DNA from: Spirodela intermedia
Lineage: Eukaryota; Streptophyta; Magnoliopsida; Alismatales; Araceae
Direction of reading: 5' to 3'
NCBI GenBank assembly: GCA_902729315.2
Contig: LR746278.1
Location: 4,163,501 to 4,227,500, forward strand
Length of the DNA stretch: 64,000 nt
Positions within the stretch are counted from its first letter, which is position 1. Every line of letters begins with the position of its first letter. Under the pieces are notes generated by a model, which saw only the letters and a program-made list of their open reading frames with translations, made no database searches and was not told the DNA's origin. A program made the position numbers and the translations under genes. Shown here in pieces: positions 25,972 through 51,417 of the stretch.

Positions 25972-26463
25972 GGAAGGAAGGAGAGAGGGAGAGAGAAGGG
26001 TATAACTGAATGCAACCAAAACTTATTTGCCCTTAGAATTAACTCATCACAAAGAATATGTGGAGCAGCCTCTGAGGCAGTTGCCAGTAAATTAATTAAT
26101 GATGGGAAGAACAAAAATGATCAAAAAATATTGAAATTATCTCCTAGAAAATAAACTTTATGATAGCAGCATCTTGGCATCATATATTTCCTTTCATTCC
26201 TCCTAGGAATATACAAAATTAAATTAATGCACAGAAAAAAAATGAAATAATCGAGAAAGAAGAGATGGGCAAAGTGAATGAGGTCAACTACAATCGCCTG
26301 AAGAAAAGGTGGCACAGTATCAGAGGAGGGATGGAGGAAAGCTAAGTCTGAGGAGATCAAACGAATCTCTAAGCAGAACCACCAACCTCCACTGGACAAT
26401 GAGAAGCAACATTCCTTTGATACCGGCGGCTTTCCACGGATGCACTCCTTCTCCCAAGCCCAT
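24006..26463. other. Intergenic DNA with several simple repeats
   Basis: No gene was recognised. Simple repeats are ATGGC units near 25108-25130, an ATTA run near 25406-25428, and a GATA/GA run at about 25914-25972. A short segment on the minus strand at about 25302-25384 looks like a spliced exon (acceptor-like TTTGCAG, an open frame, donor-like GTGAGC), but no partner exons were identified. The final part holds the 3' end of the PPR gene. Confidence 0.45.
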
Positions 26464-26719
26464 CTACGTGCTAAACATCTGCTTCATGTATTTGAGGGCC
26501 GACCGAAGCATCCCTCTAGCCTTCCTATCCGGGGTGCACCCGGACAAGATCATTTCTTCGTAGACAGCCGGAACCTGTGGCACCGAAATATTAGAAAATA
26601 AAAACTAAAGGATTTCTCCGCAGAGTCAAGTCTTCCAAACATCAGCAAGGGGGAGGAAACACTTTCTGAGAAATACTTTACATAATAAATGCCCTGAAGA
26701 GGTAAATAAAGGGAAAACA

Positions 26720-26758
<39 letters not shown>

Positions 26759-29700
26759 ATTTCCCCAAAGTTAAATAAGGGACAATAGGGTTAAATAAAA
26801 ATGACGAAGAGAGGTTAGTGTATAACAGATTCCACATATTATCAGCCCTACGGTTAATCAGAAATCAGATAATGATTACCACAGCATTTGAACCTGGATT
26901 GTTACCACATCAGCGTCCTCACAATACAGAAATCACTGCCCTTGAGATGTTCACTCCACAAAACGCTCAGATTCCAGGACCACTATAGCTTACGAAAATT
27001 TTGATCGTTGCACTAAAAATGTATTCGTTAGCAAACCAAGAAAACACCTACCAGCAGCTTTCTTTCTTAACAACTAAACATATCTTGAGGATTTGAAAAG
27101 AAACTGTCAAGGGTTGAACTTATTGGAATTACATTCTTCTGGAAATTTTACTGTCATCAAATCAGTCCAGCCCCTAGGGGAAGATTATCAGCATGGGAAT
27201 CGATACATTTTTAATAATTCTGCATTTATTTCAATTAATCCATCAATCAATGCACCCAAACGGAGGAAATGATATGACGATAGTCAGCAATTTCACGAAG
27301 CCATGCAGATGAAGGCATCGATTTAAATTTTATAAATATTATAATTATTCATTAATGAAAACCATGGCTCCGTCTTAAGATTACCTTGTCATATTTCTCC
27401 ACACGAACCAGAACTTTCATAAGAGTCGTGTAGGTCACCACATCCGGCTTTATACCCTTCAAGGGAGAATCATAATCAGATAAACAAATCAAATAGTTCA
27501 TTAATCATGAATAGGGTAAATTGAATACTGGCTACAGCATGAAGAAATGCATTACAAAATAAAAAGAGGCATATGAGACGATTTCAATAAGTTGCTTACT
27601 GTCTCTTTCATATACTGTAAGACTGCGAATGCTTCTGTATCTCTCCTGTCCTCGCCGAAGGCATTAATTAGAGAGTTGAGGACCAGGAGACTGGGCTTTA
27701 TACCATCAGCCCTCATGACCCTAAATGCATTCACAGCTTGCTCGGACAGACCCTGAACATGAAGTCATGAAGCTCATCGGATCAAATAAGCTGATGAAAT
27801 GTGATTACATTGGGTAACAGCTCACACAAGTTCAATGAAAATATCAAGAACAGTAAGAATCAATTTCACTAAAGCTTTCATGAAATTGGTTAAATGGGTT
27901 TTTTATATTTCTTTCTTTAAAAGAGGACAGGATGACAGCTAGCCTCCAGTTATTTACAAGACTCCTCGTATACTGGAAGAAGAAAAAAACAGGAAATTAG
28001 GTTGGCAAAGGACAGAAACAGTGATAGTATCATCCAAGCATAACCAGTCCCCTATTCCACATGACAACAGGGCGATGCTAAGCCCCCTGATCGATTGGAG
28101 AGAAGAACAACACACTAAGTACTCACTTCTACAGGAGATGCTAACCTCCATTACAGTGCCGTCCACATGAACTAATTTCCTCAGAAAAAACTTCCCATCG
28201 CACTCCAACTATATATATTCCAGAAAAGGAATCCACGAATGAGTGGAGGAGACTTGTCCCAAAGGTTTTCCCCGCCAAACAATGTAAATCTACAGACTCC
28301 GGCATTATAGCACAGTCAATGTCAGTAGATCAGTTACCAGCCCATTAGGAACAGAAGGTGGCAACGCCCTGAGAAATTTCTCTGATCCAGAGGCACAAAA
28401 AAAAAAAATTGAACCCTTCGAACGACTGGGATCAGGAGGAATATGTTTCTAGAAATCGAATCCTATTGTGTCCGAGGAAACAAAGGCAAAAAGACCCCTG
28501 AATGGGGTATCCTTCCCTCCCTCCATTCGGCTCTATAAGTTCATCATACACGGTTTGGAACACTCCCCCACACGGTCACAGGCACCCTTTGCTTCCTGAA
28601 AAGGGGAAAAATGTTCAGAAGAGAAAGCAGTCCACGTACCCTCTGCGCGTATGCGTTGACCAGTGCATGGTACATTGTCGGCGAGGGATTCAAACCCCCA
28701 GCTTTCATGACCTCGAGGCACTCGATGGCGTCGTTGAACCTCCCCGACTTGCCGTAGACGTCGACGAGCGTCGTGTAGGTGACCGTGTTGGGGATGAGCC
28801 CCTGGTCCCGCATCCTGGCCAGCAGGTCCTCCAGGTCCCCCCACCTCTCCTGCACCCCCAGCGAGTTGATCATGATGTTGTAGGTGGTGGTGCAGGGGAG
28901 GCACCCGCTGTGCTGCATTTCCTCAAACAGCTCGCGGGCGCGGTCGTGCAGACCTGCCTTGCAGTGGCCGTCGATGAGTGTGTTCCAGGTGACGGTGTCG
29001 GGCTCGATCCCGTCCTCCCTCATCCGCGCGAAGGCGTCCATAGCGTGCTGCAGGCAGTTGTACTTGCCGAACATGTCGATCATGACGTTGTAGAAGTGGC
29101 GATCGGGGCACACGCCGTTGCTCTTCATCTCCTTGAGCACGGAGAAGGACCTCTGCCAATCGCCCTTGTCGCGGAGGATGGCCAGCATCCGGCTGAAGAC
29201 GTAGGAGTTGGGCCGCACGTCGTTGGCCTCCATCTCCTTGAGCAGGATCCTCGCGCTCTCCCACCGGCCGGCGTTGGTGTAGGCGTCGATCAGAAGGCTG
29301 TAGGTCCTCTCGTCCGGCGCCACCCCGTTCCTCTCCATCTCTTCGAACACCAGCTCCGCGTCCTTGAGGGCGCCCACCTTTACGTACCCCTTCAGCAGGG
29401 CATTGTACGCCCTCGTCCTCGGCGCCAGCCCCCCTTCCTTGAGCTCCTCGAACACCGCCTCCGCCTCGGAGACGCGGCCGGCGCCGCCGAGCGCCGAGAC
29501 CACCGCCACCAGCGTGGCGGACTTGGGGCTCAGCCCCTGGCCCTGGATCACGGCCAGCAGGAGCAGCGCCCTATCAGGATCATTCGCGCGGGAGAAGGCG
29601 ACGACCAGGTCGTTGAGCAGCTTGGCGTCGAGCTCGATCTTCTCCACTTCTATCTCGGTATAGATCTTCTGGAGGAAGGCCAGATCGGGGGGGTCGGGGG

Positions 29701-30367
29701 AGCGGATGAGGGACTGGACGATGAGGCTGTAGTTCACGTAATCCGACTGGAAGCCATCCCTGCGCATCTGAGAGAGGAGGCCGAGGGCCTTGACGAGCTC
29801 CCCGTTCCTCGCGCAGGCAGAGATTAGGGCGTTGTACGTGAGCGGGGAGAGGGAGGCCTGGTTGGAGAGGAGGAAGGCCTGGTAGAGCTGCTTGGACCGC
29901 CCCAGGGCGTGGATGAGGATGGAGTATAGGAGGTCCACGGAGTAGCAGAGCTTGTGGCGCTGCAGCCATGGAACCAGGGCGGTGGCGGAAGGGAGGGTGT
30001 CGCGGGAGGCGGAGAGGGACTTGAGCAGCGCGTGCCAATGGTGTGCCGGAACTGCCCGGTAGCTCTCCGCCAGCCGGAGCTCGACGGGATCGAGGTGCGT
30101 CGGCGGGGAACCGGCCGCGGTCGCTGCTTGGGGAGGAGCCTTGGAGGAGAGGTAATTGAGGAGGGGCGTGAAGTCATGGCGGCGGCCCTCCAAGGGGAGG
30201 ACTGCGTCAACGGGCCCGGCCACCGCCGGCAAGGAAGTCGAGGCGCCGGAGGAGGTGGTGGCACCGCCGCAGATGGCTTGATGCGCCGTGGGCCGGAGGC
30301 AGTGGAAGCGCCCCACCCCCGCCGCATGGGTGGCCGTCGGAAACTGCGGCGGAGGGAGCAGGAGCAT
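26464..30367 (-). CDS. CRP1: Chloroplast pentatricopeptide repeat protein, CRP1-like (4 exons)
   Basis: CRP1 binds chloroplast mRNAs and is needed for petA and psaC translation and petB-petD RNA processing in maize. I recognise this protein as its orthologue (Arabidopsis At5g42310 type) from long stretches such as [24 protein letters not shown] and [10 protein letters not shown]. The exons on the minus strand are 30367-28640, 27752-27600, 27456-27385 and 26574-26464. All junctions are GT-AG and phase 0, giving 687 aa, close to the known maize length. The first 50 or so residues are rich in Ala, Ser and Pro, as in a plastid transit peptide. Tandem 35-residue PPR motifs follow from about residue 130 to the C-terminus. 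The first exon is very GC-rich. The 5' leader contains a long CT repeat and there are two G-boxes upstream. Confidence 0.93.
26723..26755. repeat. (CT)n microsatellite in CRP1-like intron 3
   Basis: An uninterrupted CT run lies within the intron between exons 27456-27385 and 26574-26464. It reads as GA on the coding strand. Confidence 0.9.
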
Positions 30368-30388
30368 GGCTCCCCCTAGGGCGAATGT

Positions 30389-30391
<3 letters not shown>

Positions 30392-30441
<50 letters not shown>
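30392..30441. repeat. (CT)n microsatellite in the CRP1-like 5' leader
   Basis: About 25 CT units sit 25 bases upstream of the CRP1-like start codon. On the coding strand this is a GA run in the probable 5' untranslated region, a type of sequence bound by plant BBR/BPC proteins. Confidence 0.85.
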
Positions 30442-30444
<3 letters not shown>

Positions 30445-30711
30445 TCCCTCCCTGGTCCTGCAGGTGTCTGTGAGGTGGGAGAGGAGGAGATAGTTAGGAG
30501 TAGAGGGGAGTTGGGATATGGCTACGGTGGGAGGAAGAGGACAAAACCGATGCCGTCACCGCACGTTGGTTACCGCCGTTGCTTCAACTCCTTTCGCTGA
30601 CTCTCCACCTGATGCTCGGTAGGAGAGACAGAGTACGGGAACCGAACAATCCCGCCCTCACGTTCCCGGGACTTCCATTTACAACCGTCAATCTACTGAA
30701 CGGCACAGATC

Positions 30712-30717
30712 CACGTG
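30712..30717. promoter_or_regulatory. G-box CACGTG upstream of the CRP1-like gene
   Basis: CACGTG lies about 345 bases upstream of the CRP1-like start codon. G-boxes bind bZIP and bHLH (PIF-type) factors and are common in light-regulated chloroplast-protein genes. The role here is inferred from position only. Confidence 0.4.
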
Positions 30718-30894
30718 TAATTATTTCTCAAATCCATAACTATTTCTTATTTAAATAAATAAAATATTTAGAAATATCTAACAGCAATTTCTCAGAGTAT
30801 TGTGGTGGCAGAAGTAAAAGTATACCCTGGGTGAACGCAAAGGGATCCCAGTCAACTTTAAGATTAAAGGCCTACGTAACCAATAAAAACCCGA

Positions 30895-30900
30895 CACGTG
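30895..30900. promoter_or_regulatory. Second G-box inside the palindrome GACACGTGTC
   Basis: This CACGTG lies within a perfect 10-base palindrome about 530 bases upstream of the CRP1-like start codon. It is a stronger match to bZIP-type sites than the first. Its use in the plant is not shown. Confidence 0.4.
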
Positions 30901-31545
30901 TCCTCATAATTTAAATAAAACCTATACTAACCAAAGAAATTATATATGTACTGCGAAAAATTCATAAGATGAAAGAATCCACATGGAGGATGATGGACAT
31001 AGAAATCAACTGTGTCACGATGCAAAGGCAGAAGATACAGAAAGAATAGGATGATCCTTGCAATGCAGAACCCTATTAGTGAGGATTGAGGATCAAGGAT
31101 CGAAAGAAAGTAGAAGGATGATCCCCATGATCATGGCAGATGAACAGGATGATGCTGCGCAGATTACTGGAGTCGTGATCTTCCCCGTTAGATAGTTTTC
31201 TAGGGTATGCTCTGAATCATGGCAGACTCCAGTTCTTCATCCAGTCACTTTATCCAGCCTCTTCGTGGAATAAACTGACAGAGCAGATCCTGAAGCTTAC
31301 ATCAGAATGGAGAATTGAAGCCCACACCACACCATCTTCTTCCCCCTGTCTAGATCCCGTCTTCTTTCTCAATGAATGCTAGAGCAGATTTGATTGGATA
31401 TGCAACGGGATCGTCAGCATTCTTTGTGCTAGTTTTTTGGGGGGCTAGGGTTTCTCCGATGAATCGCGGAACAGAAAACAGATATAATGGCCAAGATTCA
31501 AGAATGGGAGATGAATTTTGAAAAAAATGAGAGGATGCTGAACAA
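30901..31545. other. Intergenic DNA between the methyltransferase-like and CRP1-like genes
   Basis: Nothing coding was recognised. It should contain distal promoter DNA of the CRP1-like gene and the 3' region of the methyltransferase-like gene. Confidence 0.45.
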
Positions 31546-32265
31546 TCAGACGTGAGCAGCCCCGTTTCTCATTGTGATGATAGTCGATTCGGATCCGACC
31601 AGCGTCGCATTGCTCAGATGGATGAGAGCAGATCTCTTGAATAGACCCCTCACCTCGTCGACCTCCGCCTCCGAAGAACATCTCCTGAAGGCAAGCACGA
31701 TCGCTCCTCCTTTCCGTACCGTCCGCTCCAACTCGGCCACGAAACGAGCCGGGAACAGCGCCCCATCCAGGCCGGCGCTGAACCCTAGATCGAACACGCC
31801 GTCGAAGAACGGCAGGTTGTGCGGATCGGAGCGCCTCACCAGCGGCGGCACGTCGACGATGTCGATTCCGGTGACGTCCGCGACGCCGGACTCCCGCAGC
31901 GCCGCTACCTCGTGGCCGGCGCCGGCGGACACGCAGAGGACGCGGGAGGCGTTGCCGAGGAGCCCGAGGCCGCGCACGGAGCGGAAGAGGGCCCCGAAGG
32001 CGTCCACGCGGCGGCGCCATTCCCGCGTCGACTGAAGCTTCTTCCACCGCTTCTCCGGCGGCAACGGCCGGCGGGAGGCCGCCTCACAGGACGATCTGGG
32101 GAACGGGGAGCGGGCGACGGTCATCGCGAGCGCCTCGTGGTGGCGAGAATCGAGCTGCCGGCAGGACGAGGACGAGGCCGAGAAGACGTAGAAGAGGCAG
32201 ATCGTGGCGACGGCGGCGGAGATGAGCGTGATGCGGTTCAGCAGCTCCTGTACGTGACCCTCCAT
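31546..32265 (-). CDS. Membrane-anchored SAM-dependent methyltransferase-like protein
   Basis: This is a single-exon frame of 239 aa. Residues 13-31 form a hydrophobic segment, probably a membrane anchor or signal sequence. A Rossmann-type methyltransferase core follows. The glycine-rich SAM loop is within LCVSAGAGHEVAAL (about 110-123), and an acidic strand end lies in VTGIDIVD (131-138). A motif corresponding to the LPFFDGVFD segment (151-159) and a later RTVRKGGAIVLAF strand (181-193) resemble class I type 11 methyltransferases. Plant genomes hold related short proteins whose substrate I do not know. The gene is GC-rich and shares its upstream region with the divergently transcribed MORF9-like gene. 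The fold is fairly sure and activity is not. Confidence 0.85.
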   Translation of the reverse strand: MEGHVQELLNRITLISAAVATICLFYVFSASSSSCRQLDSRHHEALAMTVARSPFPRSSCEAASRRPLPPEKRWKKLQSTREWRRRVDAFGALFRSVRGLGLLGNASRVLCVSAGAGHEVAALRESGVADVTGIDIVDVPPLVRRSDPHNLPFFDGVFDLGFSAGLDGALFPARFVAELERTVRKGGAIVLAFRRCSSEAEVDEVRGLFKRSALIHLSNATLVGSESTIITMRNGAAHV

Positions 32266-32752
32266 CTCCTAGGATCCCCCCAGAAAACAACGAAGAGCAA
32301 CGTAGAAGAAGACGCACAGGGGAGAGAGAGAGAGCTGCTGCATGGGACACGTCTCGGAACAAATGGGCTGCATGATATTGGGTCCTTATTGGGCCAACAT
32401 TACGGATTAACCCGTCGACATTGGGGCCCATTATTGAGGATCTGGTACTACTACCGGTGATCAGGAGAGTTGATTAACCGGGACCCCTGGGAACAAAAGA
32501 GGTTTTGATTTATTGTGGGTGTGATGTTATGAAGGGTGAGCGGACTCAGATTTTTCTGGCCCGTCGTCGAGAAGCCCTCGGGTGAGGAGGAAGAAGAGGG
32601 AAAAGAAAAAAAATCCTCCTTTTAGCAGGCCCTCGCTCATATAAACCCCCCAGAGAAAAGGAGACTGAGAAGCTCGTTTCGCAGAACCTTATCCCTCCTC
32701 TCCTTCCCTCCGTCCTCTCTCTCTCTCTCTCTCTCTCGCTCGCTGTGCTCCA
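32266..32752. promoter_or_regulatory. Divergent promoter region with site II-type elements and a TATA box
   Basis: These 487 bases separate the start codons of the methyltransferase-like (minus) and MORF9-like (plus) genes, so they must hold both promoters. TGGGCT/TGGGCC elements occur at 32364-32369 and 32390-32395 on the plus strand and at 32425-32430 on the minus strand. Such site II elements bind TCP factors and are frequent in genes for plastid and mitochondrial gene expression. TATAAA at 32640-32645 fits a MORF9-like transcript starting near 32670. A CT run at about 32715-32737 lies in its leader. Confidence 0.6.
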
Positions 32753-33925
32753 ATGGCGGCTATGAGCTCGACTGCTCTGGTCTTCAAGACCCTTGTGTCT
32801 TCTTCGTCTTCTTCTTCTAGGCTGTCCATGGGGATGAGCCCCAGGATTTCGGTGGCCCCGCAGCCGGCATCTCTGGGCTCGCGCCGCCGGCCGGCGAGCG
32901 CGCGGCTGTGCGTCCGAGCGATGGCGATAGACGGTGAGTACTCTTCGAGGAGGGGCGGTGGCGGCGGCGGCAATGAGCCGAGGGAGACGATTCTTCTTCC
33001 TGGATGCGACTACAACCACTGGCTCATCGTGATGGAGTTTCCCAAGGATCCCGCCCCCACCCGGGAGCAGATGATCGACACCTACCTCAATACCCTCGCC
33101 ACCGTTCTCGGCAGGTATCGGATTACGCCGTCCCCACCACCTATCGGAGAAATTTATGATTCCTCTTTCTTGGTGAATCATTGTTTTCTACGGCATTTAT
33201 TCGTTGCGCCCTGCTATAATTTTCCCTCCTTACTGCGGAAAATCTAATAATCCGGGCCTTCTCTACACTTCTCACCGTCGAATGATTTTGAGCCGAGCCG
33301 TATGATTCTTCCTCCCTCTGGGTTCCAGAGCTCGAGATTATGTCCTTATGTTTTCCTAGTGGGAACATTTAAAGAAAATTTTAGAACAGCCCTGCATTGG
33401 GTAAAAAAAAAAGAAAAAAAGGAAATTTTCTCAGGTCGAAGCATGCGTTATATTCTTTATGGGCTTGGATAGAAGAATTCACCAGTAAGAGTTCACTATT
33501 TAGTGCATTTATGGGGCTGGATACTGGTATGGTACATGATTATTTATCGTCATTTTTGGTAATTTACCAATGTTCTGTGTGTGGGTATGCATGGACGGGG
33601 TACTGAGGGTTTGTTGTCCTCTGCAGCATGGAGGAGGCAAAGAAGAACATGTATGCTTTCAGCACGACGACATACACTGGATTCCAGTGCACCGTAGATG
33701 AGGAGACTTCGGAGAAGTTCAAAGGTCTGGTGGCAATTATTTCGTGATTAAAAATTTCCCATTTTCCTTGGAGGTAGGTCTTGAGAAGGATAACATGTTC
33801 TCTGTCTCCCTCGATTTCAGGATTGCCCGGCGTCCTCTGGGTGTTGCCAGATTCCTACATTGATGTCAAGAACAAGGACTATGGAGGTCAGATATGAACT
33901 CTTTCTAGTCAAATGTGCCATCATG

Positions 33926-33981
<56 letters not shown>

Positions 33982-34201
33982 TCACACTCACTCACTCTCT
34001 CTCTCTCTATGTCTCTCTCTTGTTTCAGGAGATAAGTACATCAATGGAGAAATTATTCCATGCAAGTACCCGACTTATCAGCCCAAGCAACGTAGCTCAT
34101 CAAAATATGAGAGCAGAAGGTATGAGAGACGAAGGGACGGCCCTCCACCGGAGAAGAGAAGACCTAGGCAGGAGTCTCAGCAGCCCGAGGCAGCATCTTA
34201 A
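32753..34201 (+). CDS. MORF9: Multiple organellar RNA editing factor 9-like, chloroplast (4 exons)
   Basis: MORF9 works with PPR proteins and MORF2 in C-to-U editing of chloroplast transcripts. The exons are 32753-33114, 33627-33724, 33821-33886 and 34029-34201, joined at GT-AG sites to give 232 aa. The first 60 residues are Ser/Ala/Arg-rich, as in a plastid transit peptide. The MORF domain follows, with the family phrases [40 protein letters not shown] and [14 protein letters not shown]. The tail, with YPTYQPKQR and [10 protein letters not shown], matches MORF9 rather than MORF2 as I recall these proteins. Intron 3 contains a CT/CA microsatellite. The gene is divergent from the methyltransferase-like gene and lies about 2.4 kb from another chloroplast RNA gene, CRP1-like. 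Confidence 0.94.
33926..34020. repeat. Compound (CT)n(CA)n(CT)n repeat in MORF9-like intron 3
   Basis: A CT run, a CA run and a second CT run fill the end of the intron and merge with the pyrimidine tract just before the 3' splice site at 34028. Length variation here could affect splicing. Confidence 0.85.
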
Positions 34202-35012
34202 ATTATGTTAAAGACGGACCTGCATTGTTTCAGTAGTCTAATGAAATATTTCCTCTCCCTTTCCTATGATATGAATCCGGGTTATCCCCTTCTGGGTTCT
34301 CTTTAAGTGCGTTAAACTCTCCTGTGGCTGCCATCAAGAACAATGAACTATAGTTTTTTGATGTAATTTCTACATCATATAATGTCCGTAGTCCCTCTGA
34401 GGAATTTATATGACTATGAGGGTTTCATCGTATAATTCTAGGATTTCCCAAATAGTGAAGAATGTGGTGCAAAAAGAATTTCTACGACTAGTTGCACTAA
34501 TCCCAGTTCAAGAATCATATAGGAATGTTAGTTTGGTCTATTGATTCAGTCGGATGATTAAAAAAAATTCTGATTATTTTTGCAGCTACTGTAATTCAAT
34601 ACGTGATTAAATTCTCATAGTCCTATTTAATAGCTGCGCAAGGTTTTTTGTTTTTTCTCTCTGATTAGTATGGGACCATTACATTAGATTTACCTGTGAA
34701 TTGTTCAGTAGACTGTTTTAGGAAAATCAAGAACCCGTTTTGTGGAAGGGTTTGCTTGCTCTGGAGCATCCAATGCGGTGTCAGATTTTCGGACAAAGTC
34801 TGTGTTTTAAGCTTATTGCCCATTTGGATTCGTTCATATTGTTTGTAATCTAGGGTTGTATAGTACGATAAATGATTGGTTCCTTTGGGTTTATTCTTTG
34901 CTTCATGGAGACTCTGAAAGATCCCATTCTTTTCTGATTTGGGTATCAAAATTAAGCATCCAGATAAACTATGGGCTTGCTTTTCTCATCCAACCTCTCT
35001 CATCATCATTCG

Positions 35013-35067
<55 letters not shown>

Positions 35068-35827
35068 TTGCGTTCAAGGAATTTTCATCATGTGCCATTT
35101 TTTTTCTGGGTTTTGCCAGAAACCCAGAAAAAATAATTCCCTAATTTTATAAATTTTGAGCGTATTTTAAATAATTCCCTAAGTTTAGATCCGATGACTA
35201 TATTCCAAATGCCAGATATTCAACAGTCGCCTGGTTCCACTGCTTAGGGGCGCTCCACTCGTATCAACTCAGGCATAGCCCAGAAATTATAATGATAAAG
35301 GGCCTAATAAGCTCATAAGTAACCCCCATTTAGACCGATTTTTCTTCTTTCTTTTTTTTTGTAGATTTTGCTGGATATGGAAGCCCAAATAATGGGCTAA
35401 TTATGGGCCAGGCGATTAATGAGTCCAACCCAATTGGCCTGACCCATTACTCCCTTGGGCCTACTTGGCCAGGAAAAAGTCCATTAGTACTCTACTATTA
35501 TTCTTTTGGGTTTTTCTGCAAAACACGGATTCCTTGACTATGGATGGGGTCATAAACATAAATAAAGTTTACTCAAATATTTTACCAAACAAAGTTGAGA
35601 AAAAGCGTGATGAGAAAACTAGTAAAAATGTCCTAGCAGAGTTGCCCAGGAAAAGCCAAAGAAATGGGTATGAGTGATCCAGTATTCTCCTTTTGGGTTT
35701 TTCAGCAAAAATAGGATTCCTTCAATAAATGCGGTCAAAAACTAACCTCCGAACATATTATTTATTTAATGGCCGACTTTACAGAAAGGTATCTATAAAA
35801 AGTAAAAATAAGGCTGACACAAAAAAG
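34202..35827. other. Intergenic DNA between MORF9-like and tRNA-Ser
   Basis: The first part is the 3' region of the MORF9-like gene. A (CT)n repeat occupies 35019-35063. Open frames such as 34856-35152 are low-complexity and do not look coding. No other gene was recognised. Confidence 0.5.
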
Positions 35828-35909
35828 CGTGGGCGGCAGGATTCGAACCTGCGCGGGCAGAGCCCACATGATTTCTAGTCATGCCCGATAACCACTCCGG
35901 CACGCCCAC
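35828..35909 (-). tRNA. tRNA-Ser (anticodon AGA)
   Basis: The 82-base minus-strand sequence folds as a class II tRNA. The acceptor stem GTGGGCG pairs with CGCCCAC, with G as the discriminator base. The D-arm region contains GAGTGGTTA. The anticodon loop CTAGAAA carries AGA. A long variable arm (GGGCTCTGCCC) is present, as expected for tRNA-Ser, and the T-arm has GGTTCGAATCC. No CCA is encoded and there is no intron. A run of T follows the 3' end on the minus strand and fits a Pol III terminator. It is transcribed away from the neighbouring pyrophosphorylase gene. Confidence 0.97.
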
Positions 35910-36043
35910 GTGTTCTGAAATGGTTTGATTTTTCCAATTTATTTAGTTTCTAGTCTGTCTTAAATGCCGCCTGCTGCGGACCGTTGGCGCCACCTCGTGC
36001 TTGTTGTGCTGCATCGTCAACTCCAGAAGGAGAGACGACCCCG

Positions 36044-50794
<14,751 letters not shown>

Positions 50795-50881
50795 CAGATG
50801 CTCTTCAAGACTGGAGCTTTCTTCACTCATCTACTAATAATCCTCGTACTCTGTGTTGTTTCCCCATCCACCACTGTGTGA

Positions 50882-50883
<2 letters not shown>

Positions 50884-50927
<44 letters not shown>
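50884..50927. repeat. (CT)n microsatellite just after USP
   Basis: A long CT run begins 90 bases after the USP stop codon, so it probably lies in the 3' untranslated region. Confidence 0.88.
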
Positions 50928-50932
<5 letters not shown>

Positions 50933-51201
50933 GTTTGAGAAGGAATAATCGATCGACCTGTTTTTTATGATCCATGGCAGTGAAAGTCTGGGTGTGTCTT
51001 GTTCTCGCCCTGCAGATGTTCTAGGGTTCTGGGTCTGGCACATTGCTCCCGAGATCTGAAACCCTGAATTGGATTTGATCTACCGTGGAAGGTCTTACAG
51101 CAAGCAAGGAAGGAAGGAAGAAGACGACTTATCTGCAGCTTCATCTCTCTCGTTGGGGTTTCTCAAAACGGAAACTGTCGGGCAGCGGCGGTGGCGGCGC
51201 C

Positions 51202-51417
51202 ATGGATTTTCTCGTTGGGGTCTCTCTCGTGTTCATCGTAAGCGTCGTCGTCTCCGGCGCATCCTCCGAGGGCTGCCGCCGGGGCCGCCAGTGTTGCCGG
51301 ATTAGCCACTCACGATGGCGGAGAATTCGATACCCGGTCCCCTCCGCCGTGCATGGAAGACTGCAACCGACGTGCCGCCGGCGAGCTCCTGACCCACATA
51401 CAGCGGTCTCCGGCTAA
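51202..51417 (+). CDS. Doubtful small secreted-type frame
   Basis: A 71-codon frame begins with MDFLVGVSLVFIVSVVV, which looks like a signal peptide, followed by an Arg/Cys-rich tail. The frame is also open upstream to an ATG at 51085. No family is recognised, and the tail has a composition typical of random GC-rich frames. It could be the first exon of an unrecognised gene, a pseudogene, or chance. I list it because the stretch 50930-51943 otherwise holds nothing I can name. Confidence 0.2.
   Translation: MDFLVGVSLVFIVSVVVSGASSEGCRRGRQCCRISHSRWRRIRYPVPSAVHGRLQPTCRRRAPDPHTAVSG

Noticed and set aside
28502-29827. A 441-codon open frame on the plus strand
   Set aside because: It lies exactly opposite the CRP1-like first exon. 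The GC-rich codon use of that exon keeps the reverse frame open, and the product has no recognisable domain.
31819-32460. A 213-codon plus-strand frame over the methyltransferase-like gene
   Set aside because: Arg/Gly-rich shadow of the GC-rich minus-strand gene; no domain recognised.
33860-34201. Frame with long Ser-Leu and Thr-His runs
   Set aside because: It reads through the microsatellite in MORF9-like intron 3; only its last part is the real fourth exon, and the exon join gives a complete protein.
34856-35152. A 98-codon plus-strand frame after MORF9-like
   Set aside because: It is low-complexity, driven by a CT repeat, and has no family resemblance.
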